The notes: generated by a model from the sequence alone, not told the origin. 64,000 bases of DNA from Schistocephalus solidus (GCA_017591395.1 WEDG01002022.1:124001-188000); one strand, 5' to 3'. Positions 11,771 to 22,923 are shown, counted from the stretch's first letter. Program-made: numbers and translations.

Positions 11771-12299
11771 CCGAATATTCCCTTATTGACAACTAGGAAA
11801 ATTATTTTAATGGCAAACAGGACAATAGAAGCTCTTTCCGGGCTCCCTGGCATAATTTATTTATTTATTGCCAGTTTACAGGCAAGGTCAAACAAATATA
11901 TACAGTAGAGGGTCAAACTGACAGTGAAAAAAACTCCTGATCGTTGTTTTCAGATTTAAAGAGAAAAAACTGCCACTTATTGAGGGATTAAAGTTCAAAA
12001 CAGGGAAGCGTTGACAAAGGTGCCAGGTGAAGTACTACTCCATTCAGTGGTATGGATCCGGTATTCTGCACCAGCAGGTATGTGGGCGAGCGGCTGTTCG
12101 CTGTCGACTGAGAAAAAAGCCGACTGACGTCTGCAGAGCCAGCAATATTGCCCTCAGCATGAAGTCCGGCACAGGATTCAGAGTCCATGAACGCCATCAG
12201 AACCGAAGAGAGCTTCCACAGAGTCAGCACCCAAAAGTTTTGGAAGGTGTCCTGAATGTAGAAAAACTAGTGACAGTTCGCGTAAAACAAGGGATAGCT

Positions 12300-15076
12300 T
12301 TGCTGAATTTTTGATACTTCTAGGTAGCTTATTCGAGATTGCTATAGCGTTTACCGAAAAAACTGTCGGTATCTAACTGTGCGTGCCAAAGGAAGACATA
12401 AAAATACATCTCGATGACTGCTGCGCCGAGAGTGGTCGAGGTGCCTCAGAGATGTAAGGGGGTTAAATTGACGACTGTTTAGAAGTTAAAACAGTAAAAA
12501 TAGTCCTTTCTGTAATCTGCAAAGCCAAAGCGGGTCAAGGCTTGTAAGCTCACAGCGTTGTTGGTAGGACAGGTTTTGGTGTTCTGAATAGAAAACTCTT
12601 TTTGTAAAGAAGTGCTGAACTGATTCATTCTTCTTTCGTTCACTAGCGTGCAGAAGGCTAAGTAGAAACGAGCAGTATTCTAGACTAGGCCTGACATACA
12701 TTTTATAGAGGCTGATTCTTATGTTGACGGTTATAAATTTCTGAGAATAAACCCAGTGGTTTGGCGTGCTTTCGAGACAATCAGGGCGCAGTGCTCTGAC
12801 AGATTAAGACTACTAGAATATGATATGCCCAGATCCTTTATAAGTCGGGGCACGTTTAGATCGTGACCGTCTTTGCTAAGGTGGGGCTGATGGTTGTCGC
12901 CAATAACCATAACGGAGCACCTTTGCCAAGAGAGTGAGAGGCGCCATGTGCGACACCACTGAGCAAAGGCCTGAAGATCCTTTTTTAGAGCTCAAGCACG
13001 ATGTTGCGATCAACCGGTTTATATCGATAGGCAACTTTTAAATCGTCAGCATACATAAAGGGCCTACCATACGTAAAAAAATCAGGAACATCGTTGAGAA
13101 AGAGGCAAAATAGAAGCGGGCCGAGCACTTTTCCCTGAATAACTCCGCTCCTCACATGCGTGGGGTTGGAGATAACATCAGAAATTTTAACCCGTTGTGC
13201 GCGAGCATTCAAATAGGAAAATATTAAGTTCAGAAGCTTGTTACCTATGCCGAAGGAGGCAAGTTTCAGCAGTAGGAGATCATGGTCAACACGAGCAAAA
13301 GCCTTAGTGAAATCGAAGTAAACGGTGTAAATTGCAAAACGCTGTCTCTAGATTGTAGCACATGATCAAAAACAGAGAGCTGGCAAGTGCCAAAAGACCT
13401 TTTTTCGAGAAAACCATGCTGAGTTGCATTAAGTAGGTTATTCGCTCTTAGGTGACACATCATCTTGTCTTTGATCAAGTTCTCGAAGATCTTCGAGACT
13501 GCTGGTAGTGTATTTATTGGTCTAAAGTCGTCAAATGACGTAGGTCGGCCGTGTTTCGGAATAGGCATTATGTGCGATTCCTTCCATAAAATAGGGAAAC
13601 GTTCACTTTTAAGAGCAAGATTAAATATCTTATCCAGAAGGGACGCAAATAAATCGTTTGCATCTGCCTTTAGAACGCTGACCGGGACGCCATCTGGTCC
13701 TGGACTGTAAGATTGACGAAAACGCCGAATGGTTACGTTCACGTCCCAGAGGTTAAATGTTATGGTTTCGTGGACGTTACCGGACCAAACCCGGATGTTA
13801 GGAAAGGGAGCGACAGTATGTTCACTTAACGTTCTTGACAAGAAAGAATTGAAGCTGTCAGCAGTCAACTTAGCGTCAACTATTGGTCTTCCTAAGGCGT
13901 CTCGAAGTACAGGGTGCTGCGTTTTTCTCTGCGCTTTCACTGTGCAAGAAAAGAGCTTCGCAACATTTAACGAAGGGTTTTCGGCAAAGAAAACCTCATT
14001 GGCTTGTCGTTTTTCATCAGACAGCCCCTTAGCATCTTCAAAGATTTGTTGGATCAAGGGCAGGAGGGAAATGTCGTTTTGTAGATCAAAACGACAGGAG
14101 AGTCTACGCAGTCTACGGCGGAATGATAAAGGGGGGGTAGACTTCATCCTTGACATTAATTATTTTCTTACGGAGAACGAAACGAGAAATGAGTGGACCT
14201 AGAACTTTGTAAAAAATATCAGTACAAACATTCACATCCAAACATACAAAGAATTTAGTCCAGTAGTGGGAATTTAGGTGTGTTAGCAAGTAACTCATAT
14301 TTGCTGATCTGAAATCACGGAAAAAGCTATATTTTTTTGGAAAACGTTTCAACAGCCTCTAGGTCTAGTGGAGAACGAACTATAGAATGATCAGAATTCC
14401 CAAGTGTATCTAAAAGTGACACTGACAATGGCTGACAACCTCTACAAAAAATAAGATCAAGTATGTTTGATCCTTGGGTGGGAAAATCAACTACCTGGTC
14501 CCACATGCCTATATCTATGGCCTCAAGTAGGTCTTCGAACTTTGCAGGACCGGAAGTTGGAAACCAGTGAACTTCAGGAAAATTGAAGTCACCTGCAATC
14601 AAGCAGTACTTCAAATTTAAGTCAGCTGCGACGTGAAATGCCAGCGAGAGACAAAGATCGTAATCCTCGCTGGTATTGGGTGGGCGATAGACACTACCAA
14701 CGAGTAAACAGTAGTTATCTTTTAGAACTACTCGGAGACATCAGCTCTCCTCTACCGCGGTAAATTGGCGATAGTCCATCGGAAGAAATGTATGTGGTTG
14801 CCTAACATAGATACAGCATTCTCCGCCACGGCCCTTGTGTCGATCATTCCGAATTTAAGCGTAGCCTAGAATAGAGTGTTCGGAGTCGGATACACAGGGT
14901 GTTGCCCATGTCTCTGTAACTATTACAATGTCGGGGCGGTGGATGAAAACCAGAGTCTGGAGAAAAGGCATCTTATTGAGCAGAGATCTGGAATTAGGGA
15001 CGATTAGTTTAAGCGGGCACGTTTTTGGTTTCTGAAACGGGACAGTTAGGCTGTCAGAGTGACTGCCTTCGACCAA
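12300..15076 (-). pseudogene. Family-B LINE ORF2: endonuclease and reverse transcriptase, lightly damaged
   Basis: The endonuclease starts with NSRSLLNKMPFLQTL and ETWATP (the Asn and Glu of APE enzymes), continues with GDFNFPEVHWF at about 14580 and has NSDHSIV at about 14385. The RT has SYSPGPDGVPVSVLKAD (about 13700), RPINTLPAVSKIFENLI, FDDF, SGVIQGKVLGPLLF (about 13140) and the catalytic MYADDLKV (about 13050). The thumb includes VRPSLEYCSFLLSL and ERKKNESVQHFFTKR near 12650. Breaks: TAC to TAA after LGYA at 14857, a TGA where copy B3 has a Trp (about 14740), a one-base loss near 13342 just after the DSVLQF segment, and a stop after 12985. ORF2 overlaps the end of ORF1 by about 20 bases. 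Confidence 0.85.
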
Positions 15077-16231
15077 AGAAATGCTCTTTCACTTGAACTA
15101 TCTGTCCGTCCCTTATTTTGAGATTTGCCTCGCCATTGGTCTTTCGTGTTTCCAGTTCTTTTACTAGCTGTCGCATTTTCGTTCGCTCTTTCAGCCCATA
15201 TTCCGGTTGAAAAAACACTTCAGAATGTGGACCCCGCAGGGTTGATTTTCTCTGTAGCAGGAGCTGTGCCTGTGCTTCGTTTTCCAAGATGATTTTAAGA
15301 GGTCTTGGTCGAGGATTCGAATCGGGTGTTGACAGAGCCTTCCCTAATGTATATGCCTCGAGAATGTGAATGGACTCGCCGTCCGTTAGCAGCGTTTTTG
15401 CATAAAATTGAAGGAGTTCCAGGTCATGTTTAACTCGCTCCTTTGGAATAATTGAAGCTGACTCCGGGACACCTTTAATGACTACATTCTGTTTTTGACT
15501 CAATCGAGGGCCCGTTTGTAACTCAGATCTTTCAGCTGAGTGAGTACTGGTAACCAGTTCACTTTGCCTGATAGGTCCAGATGAACCGTTTGTTGGGCAG
15601 GCTAGAGCCAAATCTCTATACGACTTGTTCTTCTTAGACCTTTTCTTCTTTGGCTTTACAAACTCGCCAACCTCTTCAACATCGCATGTTGGTGCAACGT
15701 CTACCAGTGAGGTAGCGATGGAAGGCAAAGCCAGATTAGTGCTGATGCTACCCGAACTGAGTACTGGTGGAGTGGCGCAAGGACTAGATGGGGCTCCCTT
15801 CGGAAGTAGCGAAAATTCCTCTGGTTTACCGGGTCCAGCAATCGCGATATGTTTAATGTGACGTTTATGTAAGCTTAAAGAAGCTTTATATGAATACGAA
15901 TGTTGCTTTTTGGTAGGTTTATTACGAACAGGAGCTTTTTAGCAGTTGAGCAAGATATAGATTTTTTTAAGTTATCTATTTCTTGTCTTAGATTGCTTAT
16001 TTCTTGCTCCATCCCTGAGAATTTCTGCTGGATGTTGAAACACCCCATACATGTTTCGTCTTCGTAAGCTACAGTAGTTAAGCTTACTGAACTTCTACCC
16101 CGTTTAGCTGGAGGTGAACAACTAGCAGAATAACGATAGTTACAATTGTTTTCTGCTTGTCCATAAACTTGCTTAACAAGATCCCCTGCCAATATCGCCA
16201 AGTGGGTAGAGGCACCGATAGACGGTCCCAA
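15054..16231 (-). pseudogene. Family-B LINE ORF1: coiled coil plus RRM-like nucleic-acid-binding protein
   Basis: The N-terminal part (16231-15875) contains a Cys-pair segment (ETCMGCFNIQQKF) and a heptad-like coil (MEQEISNLRQEIDNLKKSI) suited to trimer formation. It is separated by a frame change near 15730-15875 from the longer frame 15728-15054. That frame has a Lys-rich patch (KPKKKRSKKNKSY), an RRM-like core beginning NVVIKGVPESASI, a strand RPRPLKIILENEAQAQLLL and a C-terminal block LKERTKMRQLVKELETRK then NGEANLKIRDGQIV. This order of coil, RRM and basic C-terminal domain is seen in L1- and CR1-type ORF1 proteins, which bind their own RNA as a chaperone. Confidence 0.75.
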
Positions 16232-16279
16232 GCAATTTTGTGGTGCAGATTCAAAACTAGGTCGTGGACCAATTTGTTT

Positions 16280-17400
16280 GTGACAATAAGATTAAGGAAC
16301 TTAAGTTTTGCATGTTAGAATTGCAACAAGATTAACAGAGAGTCAGTTAGGATATTCAACAATAAGAATATGAAAATATAAGGACTCAGCCTTTGGTTTG
16401 AGCCCCTTCCGCGATTGAGAGCAGATGCAGGGAGCACACAGCCGGCGTCAGTTTCAGAAAGCAGCAAAGATCGAGGGTCCAAGTCGCAATTTACAAACTC
16501 AGAGGAATATAAAGACAATTCTTTAATAATTTTCCAGCACCGTGTATTCTAAACTGAGGTAGAGACTCAAAACTTGTAGGCTCGAGGTACTTGAAATTCG
16601 AAACCAATTTCAAACAACGCGCACAACTAATGCAGCGAAGACAACTCCAGAATAAATCCATAGAACAGAAAATAAATAATCAGCACAGGATTTCTTTCGT
16701 CGAGCATGTAACGTATTCTTCTACCTCTGACACCCACGACAAACAAAGCACAACTGCAAAAGCACCTAGAAGGGGAGATCATCAACAGCAAAAACCCAAA
16801 CTGCAATAAACTGAACGCACCTTAGAAGAGCATGAAAACAGAGACGCTGGATCCAGTCAAGATAACCTGCTAGATAATAGTAAAATGAATACAATGAAAC
16901 CAATAATTATTACAACGACACAACTAAACGTGTAACTTCCTATACACGCAGGCCTTGCAGACTCAGAAGGACGAAAATGTAGTTATCATACCCAAAAAGC
17001 CTTATTAAGCACGCCGTCGCAACCAAAAAGGCCTATTTATAAAGACCAAAGTATAAGGTGTACCCCAAATCCTCACTTAAAAATATACCGAAAAAAACAT
17101 GTCCTTAGAGTAGCAACATGGCTACTCAAACTCCACTCCATCACAATAACCTGAAACCTTGTAGTTTTCCAACCGACATGGATCTCACGACTATATAACA
17201 AACTACCTATGCCCACATCTGTTCCCAACAGAATTCCCCTTAGGCACAATTACCACCTAATCAATCCAACTGCGCATCTTAGACTTAACCCCTACACCCA
17301 AATTCCACCGTACGCGACATATTTCTTCCCAGCAATCACTCAATTCGCCCTTTTAGGCAGCACAAAAGCAAAATAGCTTAGGGGATTCTTTTTCAAATAC
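16280..17400. other. AT-rich spacer between LINE copies, no supported gene
   Basis: The longest frame (72 codons, 16591-16809 +) is Gln/Lys/Asn-rich and follows the A-rich composition of the DNA. It may contain decayed 5' parts of the family-A element to its right or of copy B1 to its left. No motif confirms either. Confidence 0.4.
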
Positions 17401-18771
17401 GGTTCATCGTGTCCATGTGCAATGTTCTAAGCATAGCTCAAATCAATACAGGTTCACTATTTCATAAAAAGTTTCAACTCAAAACCTTCATATCAATTTA
17501 TAATTCGGATATCATTTGCAGCACTGAAAGATGGGCGAATGAATTTATATCGAATAAATGACTGTTTATCGTAAACTACACCGTATAAAGACAGGACCGC
17601 TTAAATAAACGAGGTGGATGGTGTTTGATCTACATAAAAGTGCACTTGAACAAAATTTTCTTTATGTTCCAAATGTGTCTTTCACTGCAGAAGCTTGCTT
17701 TGACACGATAAAATCTCAGAACCACAAAAATATATTAATCGTATGTTTCTACACTCCCCCTGAATGCAGTACTGATGATACTGGCCTCAAACACTTAATG
17801 GAAATTGTATCAAACATAAACCGCGAATACAGGACAATTACAGGTGATTAAAACCACCCAGAAATTAACTGGATCAAGCTTTTAGCCCCAACTAAACATG
17901 ACGAACTGTTATCTTTCATTGAATTTCACAACTGGACTCAAATAGTCCCAAATTACTCTACAGCTATGTAAGAAAAACCACACGTAACAGGAACCCGATT
18001 CCTGTTATGAGAAACGATGACGGTTTCGAGATATCAGAAAATAAAAACAAAGCTGAACACTTTTCCCAGTTCTTTCAGTCGGTTTTCACTAGAGAAGCTG
18101 TTTTTATTCCATCAAGTTACGAGACTACAGGAGTGCCACTTATTCAGGATATGCTCTTTCAAGAAGCGGCGGTCTTTGAAGAACTAAAACGTCTGAAGGC
18201 ATGCAAATCCCCTGGCCCCGACGAGATTCCAGCAAAGCTACTCCTCGAACTTGCTCGAGAGCTGGCGAAACCGCTATCGTTGCTGTGCCAGAAATCGTTC
18301 GATACGGGAATTCTTCCTACCGACTGGAAAACAGCCCACATCGCACCGCTTCACAAAAGTGGTAGTCGTGCATTTGCTACAAATTACAGGCCTGTCAGCC
18401 TGACCTCAATCTGTTGCAAGGTTATGGAGAAGGTTGTCAAAAAGGAATTGATGATTTATTTAGAAACCCGTAACCTCTTATCGACTGCACAATACGGCTT
18501 TCGTAGGGGAAGATCGTGTGTTACAAACTTACGTTTTTACGATGCAAAGCTGGACAAAAGCACTCGATGCAAAAGACACTGTGCATGTGGCCTACATTGA
18601 TTTCCAGAAGACCTTCGATAGTGTTCCACACCAGCGTCTCCTTTACAAGTTGAGAATGTACGATATTGGCGGCAAACTTTTTACGTGGATCAAGAATTTT
18701 CTCGTCGGTCGTTCCCAAGTGGTCTGCGTAGGCGGATCGCGATTAGAACCCATAGTAAAACGTGGCACCCC
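17400..18771 (+). mobile_element. CR1-like LINE fragment, family A, damaged and cut off inside RT
   Basis: The endonuclease is visible as SIAQINTGSLFHKK, YNSDIICSTERWANEF and ILIVCFYTPPECSTDD; the GDFN motif reads GD-stop-N at 17846-17857. The endonuclease C-terminus is missing: at about 17970-18000 the sequence jumps to the linker NKNKAEHFSQFFQSVFTRE. RT follows: ACKSPGPDEIPAKLL, TDWKTAHIAPLHKSGS, NYRPVSLTSICCKVMEKVV, AQYGFRRGRSCVTNL and, after a frameshift near 18520, AYIDFQKTFDSVPHQRLLYK. It stops at VKRGTP, where PQGSVLGP would be expected, and family B begins instead. Confidence 0.8.
18007..18771 (+). pseudogene. Family-A LINE reverse transcriptase, partial
   Basis: This is the longest coding part of the family-A fragment (197 codons to 18600, then continuing in another frame from about 18518). 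It carries RT blocks 0 to A: PGPDEIP, the PLHKSG and YRPVSLTS blocks, QYGFR and IDFQKTFDSVPH, which supplies the first catalytic Asp. The YADD box, thumb and 3' UTR are absent. In amino-acid sequence it differs strongly from family B (for example YRPVSLTSICCKVMEKV against RPINTLPAVSKIFENL), so two separate lineages are present. Confidence 0.75.
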
Positions 18772-18774
18772 GTA

Positions 18775-20509
18775 CTACTGGATTCCATTGGCAATCCTGT
18801 AGTTGATGACAAATTGACGGCTGATAGTTTTAACGTTTTCTTGTCCAGAACATTTATAGAAAATTCGACCGCTCCCCGTCCGCCCATCCAGGTTTGGACC
18901 GGTGCCGTCCTCGAAACCATAACTTTTACCCTCTGGGACGTAACCGTAGCCATTCGACGTTTTCGTCAATCTTATAGTCCTGGACCAGATGGCGTACCGA
19001 TCAGTATTATAAAGGCGGATGCTAATGATATTTTCCCGTCACTTCTATGTAAGATATTTAATCTAGCTCTTGAAAGTGAAACCTTTCCCAGTGTATGGAA
19101 GGAATCGCATATTCTACCTATCCCCAAACGCGGCCAATCTACGTCATTTGACGATTTTTAGGCCAATCAACACACTGTCCGCAGCTTCGAAAATCCTGGA
19201 AACCTTGATCAAAGATAAGATGATGTATCATTTAACTGAGAATAACCTATTGAGTGCAGCCCAGCATGGTTCCTCAAAACTAGGTCTTGTGACACATGTC
19301 AGCTCTCTTTCTTTGATCATGTTCTACAATCTAGGGATAATGGCTTTTGCACTTTACATAGTCTATTTCGATTTCACCAAGGCCTTCGATCGTGTTGACC
19401 ATGCCCTTCTTCTCCTGAAACTCTCCTCTTTCGGTATATGTGGTAAACTTCTGAGCTTGATATCTTCTTACCTGAGCTCTCGTACACAACATGTTAAGAT
19501 CTCCAATGCTATCTCAAACTCGGCACGTGTGCGGAGTGGAGTTATTCAGGGTAGTGTGCTAGGCCCGCTTTTATTTTTGTCTTTTTGTCAATGATGTGCC
19601 AGGTTTATTTCGAAATGGTAGGCCCTTTATGTATGCCGACGATTTAAAAGTTGCCTATCGATACAAGCCGGCAGATCGCGACACCGCGATTGATCTATTA
19701 AAAAATGATCTCGAGGCGTTTGCCCAGTGGTGCTGCACATGGCGCCTTTTCCCTTTCTTGGCACAAATGTTCCGTTATGGTTGTCGGTGACAACCATCAG
19801 CCTCATCTTAGCATAGATGGCCACGATATAAATGTACCTGGCGTTGTTGGGACCTGGGCATATCATATTCCAACGGTCTCAATCTTTCAGAGCATTGCGC
19901 CCTGATTGTCTCCAAAGCACGCAGAACTGCCGGGTTTATCCTCCGAAATTTTTAAAAACTATTGATATTAGACTTCGCCTTTATAAAATGTACGTTAGAC
20001 CTGGCCTGGAATACTGCTCGTTTCTATTTAGCCTTCTGCGCGCTAGCGAACGGAAGAAAATAGAATCGGTCCAACACTTCTTCACGAAAAGAATTTTATC
20101 GTTGGAGCACCGTAATCTGTCGTATCAAGAACGCTGTGGCCTTGTTAACATTGATCCCTTATGGTTTCGCCGAGTGCAGAAGGGACTATTTTTGCTTTTT
20201 AAGCTTTTGAATAATCGTACATTTAATCCCCTTATCACTGTGAGGCAGCTTGACCATCCTCGGCGCAGCAGTCATCGCAATGTCTTTTTATTTCTTCCAT
20301 TAGCTCGCACAGTTAAGTATCGACGGTTCTTTTCGATAAACGCCATGGCCATGTGGAATAAACTTCCCCATAATATAAAAGTCCAACGGAGTTATTCTTT
20401 GTTTAAGATTACCATTACTAGTTTTTTGCATTCAGAACAGTTTCCAAGAATTCTGGGCGCCGACACGGTAGAATCTGTTTTCCTGTTCGACGGAGTGCGC
20501 GGCATCTGA
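18775..20509 (+). pseudogene. Family-B LINE reverse transcriptase and thumb (copy B2), frameshifted
   Basis: The reading moves through four frames: to TSFDDF at 19158, where an extra T in a T run shifts the frame; FRPINTL to LLFLSFCQ at 19594; the MYADD segment to about 19790; and a C-terminal frame at 19832-20509. This last frame is intact for over 200 codons. It includes YVRPGLEYCSFLFSLLRASE, ESVQHFFTKRILS, QLDHPRRSSHRNVF and MAMWNKLPHNIKVQRSYSLF, the standard C-terminus of CR1-like ORF2. Both catalytic Asp of YADD are present. Confidence 0.8.
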
Positions 20510-20854
20510 ACTCGATCCCAGGTGTTACCTTGAGGGATACGGCACCGTCTCTGCAGCCTGCACCCGTTGACTTCTTCGGCAGACGGTGAGCGACCGTACA
20601 CGGATGCTTTCTTGCCTGAGGCAGAATCCCGGTTCCTAGCAAAGACAGAGAGACTGCATACAGACTGCAATTGTGTTAGCCCTTCCCTGATCTGAATTGC
20701 TATCATCCTTACAGGCGGCAGTTTTTTCTCCTGAATAACATGAAAATAGGAAAAACACATATAATGATATATATTCAGGAGTTTTTTTTCACTGCCAGCC
20801 TCTACCCACTGAATATTTCATCTGACAATGCCTGTAAACCGGTATTAAATACAA

Positions 20855-20878
20855 CTATTATTATTATTATTATTATTT
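20855..20878 (+). repeat. (ATT)n tail of LINE copy B2
   Basis: About seven ATT units directly follow the conserved 3' UTR end CCTGTAAACCGGTATTAAAT. They serve as the 3' boundary of the element. Confidence 0.8.
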
Positions 20879-21069
20879 GGCTGCCATTACGCTTTTTGCA
20901 CGCTTTGCTGGTTTTTGTTTGTAAGTATAAACTGATTGAGTGCCAGTCGTGGATGTCGAAGCCAACTCAACAGGCTTTCCTAAAAGGAAGTTCCGTGACT
21001 GGTTCTGTTGCTGGCAAACAATTGTTTTGAGTCCGTAAATGTTAAAAACACTGCGTATAAAAGTATGTT

Positions 21070-21721
21070 CTCCTTTGGGCGTATAACAGGGGGTGTGTGG
21101 TGGCGTGTGGGACGGGGTGTTGGGGCGGAGGGTGGCATAAACGGTGTGGAGGATGTTCGGGGATGATAGGTCCGGTTGTTTTCAGGGTTCGCCGGATGAC
21201 TTCGGATCTTTGGGTTTTGCGTTTGGGACGCGGTTAGGGACGGCGGATGAGATGGTGGAAGCGGAGTTCGGTTTGGGTCGGTTTGTTGGTTTCCGTGAGA
21301 AGGTTAGGATGGGGCGGGAGCGAGTAGTGGAGTTTGAGGCGGTGATGGGACGATTAACGGTGAGGTGGTTTGAGGATCGGAATTCGAGTTGAGACAGGTA
21401 ATTCTTATTAAACCACGGACGCCAGGCCTGGATGGCATATTCAGGTGAGGATCGAGACAGGTAGCATAGTGGGTTTTGAGGAGGGTTTGGCGTCGGTCGC
21501 GGAGTCGTGCGAGGGCGCCAGGTAGGACGCGGTGGCAACGGTGAGAGATGGTTTGAGGTGAGGGATGTTGAAGAGCCGAGGTCGTGGAACATCGGCGATT
21601 TGAGAGGGAGTGGGTCGTCATGTAACGAGGTTAAACGGCGATTCGGGATGCGCTCACCTAATATTAGAAACCCCAAACCAACAAACGAACCAACTGCCAA
21701 ATAGTTGAATCTTAAGTGCAT
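21070..21721 (-). mobile_element. CR1-like LINE relic (ORF2 thumb), compositionally skewed
   Basis: On the - strand, LRDRRQTLLKTHYATCLDPH runs (after a one-base loss) into YAIQAWRPWFNK. This matches the usual thumb signature LYKTYVRPHLEYAIQAWRPW of CR1-like ORF2. The rest of the reading (179 codons, 21721-21182) is Pro/Ser/Thr-rich and no longer shows family motifs. The sense strand is strikingly C-rich and G-poor compared with all other elements in the window. This copy differs from families A and B. Confidence 0.6.
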
Positions 21722-22079
21722 TACCTATCGAAATCGAATCTGATGACCCTCTAATTAACATCATCTACAAACTTATGATAGCGCTACAATCAAGTCGTCA
21801 ACACAATCGTTGATAACCACACTAAGAAAAGTAACAGCCTAATACCGAGCCTTAGGGACATCACTTACAGAACAGAGTAGGTGTTGACTTCGAGAACATC
21901 GTAACACTTAGATTTTTAACATGACTTTGAAGGATGCAGCCACGATTTCGACTTAAGCAAAGACTGATCAAATGACATACTGCTCACATTTATTTAACAT
22001 TGAAGCACTCAAAGATAGGGAAGAACACGGGAATATGAACCACACAATCCATTGTACATGCGCTATTATCACAGATGAC

Positions 22080-22230
22080 AAGCATCACTGCTAAGATTGT
22101 AGTCAGGCTTAATGTGGAGATAGGTTATGGATGCTTTAATTAAGACTAAATTCAAGTTTATGCTGAGGGTTAGAATAAGGGTTTGGCAAAGACAGGTTGT
22201 CAGGGTTGGGAGCTGGTCATATTTGAAAGT
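22080..22230 (+). repeat. Decayed TTAGGG-like array
   Basis: The stretch contains spaced units such as GAGGGTTAG, TAAGGGTTTGG and TCAGGGTTGGG among A/T-rich filler, like the arrays at 31770-31890, 42285-42430 and 62750-62870. It is too degenerate to be a telomere end. It is either an ancient interstitial array or a minisatellite relic. Confidence 0.4.
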
Positions 22231-22923
22231 TTTCGAAGGATAAGCAAGGCTAAACAATATCATTATTTGCAAAATAAACTTAATCATGGTTCATTTATTA
22301 AGAAAGCCACAATAGGGTATCGTAAAGTTATCTTATTGCAAGCGGTATCTTAGTAAACATGGTGTTCTTTAAGTTAGCATTCCATTTCCGTAATAAAATT
22401 ATTTACGCCTGTTTTTATCCATCAGACTATTGGACTACTTTATCCTACATGCGAAGCCGTAAAAGACCGATCTATCAAAAACCCGAAATAAAATCATATA
22501 AATAATGCAGTTCCCCGTGTCCCTCCCTGTCGAATCCACTAAACCCTATCGGCTAAAATAATGGTTGTATGTATACGGGATTTATTAACAGATGTTTTTT
22601 TACGGCTGATGCGAGGGTTACAGTTCAACCATCGCGTTTAACAATGGACAGCCTTTGCGATACAGATAATAATATGACTCTTCTATTTCAGAAACCGAAA
22701 ACTTGCCCACTTGAAAATAATGGTCTTAAATGCCAGATATCTGCTTAATAAGATGCATTTGCTCCAGACTCTTGTTTTTATCCACTGACCGGACATTGTA
22801 ATAGTTACCGAGACATGGGCAACACCCTGTGCATCCGACTCCGAACTCTCTATTCGAGGCTACGCCTACATTCGGAATGATCAACACGAGGGCCGTGTTA
22901 AACAACCAATAACATTTCTGCCG

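Larger units (their letters stand above)
11855..16280 (-). mobile_element. Nearly complete CR1-like LINE, family B (copy B1)
   Basis: From 5' to 3' on the - strand: a coiled-coil and RNA-binding ORF1 (16231-15054), an APE-type endonuclease and reverse transcriptase ORF2 (15076 to about 12310), a 3' UTR and a tail of (AATA)n at 11869-11855. The 3' UTR matches copy B3 (25400-25754) closely, including GCCTGTAAACTGGCAATAAA. The length (about 4.4 kb), both ORFs and the simple-repeat tail fit CR1/Jockey clade elements, which insert by target-primed reverse transcription and usually end in short microsatellites. The exact 5' end is uncertain; family similarity fades around 16280. Lesions are few: two stops in the endonuclease and single-base shifts in RT. 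Confidence 0.85.
18750..20878 (+). mobile_element. Family-B LINE, 5'-truncated copy (B2), fused to family A
   Basis: Family-B similarity starts inside ORF2 at the KTxHPVL segment and runs through RT, thumb and 3' UTR to an (ATT)n tail at 20855-20878. RT blocks: YSPGPDGVPISIIKAD, PINTLSAASKILETLIKD, YFDFTKAFDRVDHALL, SGVIQGSVLGPLLF and FMYADDLKVAYRYKP. The 3' UTR (20510-20855) has the shared segment TTTCACTGCCAGCC, but differs elsewhere from B1 and B3 and ends in ATT rather than AATA repeats, so this is a separate subfamily. Three or more frameshifts (about 19158, 19590 and 19790) make it inactive. Confidence 0.85.

Noticed and set aside
13465..14202. 81- and 157-codon + strand frames
   Set aside because: They lie antisense to the reverse transcriptase of LINE copy B1.
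21144..21392. 82-codon + strand frame in the G-rich region
   Set aside because: It is the antisense of a LINE ORF2 relic; the family signature is on the - strand.
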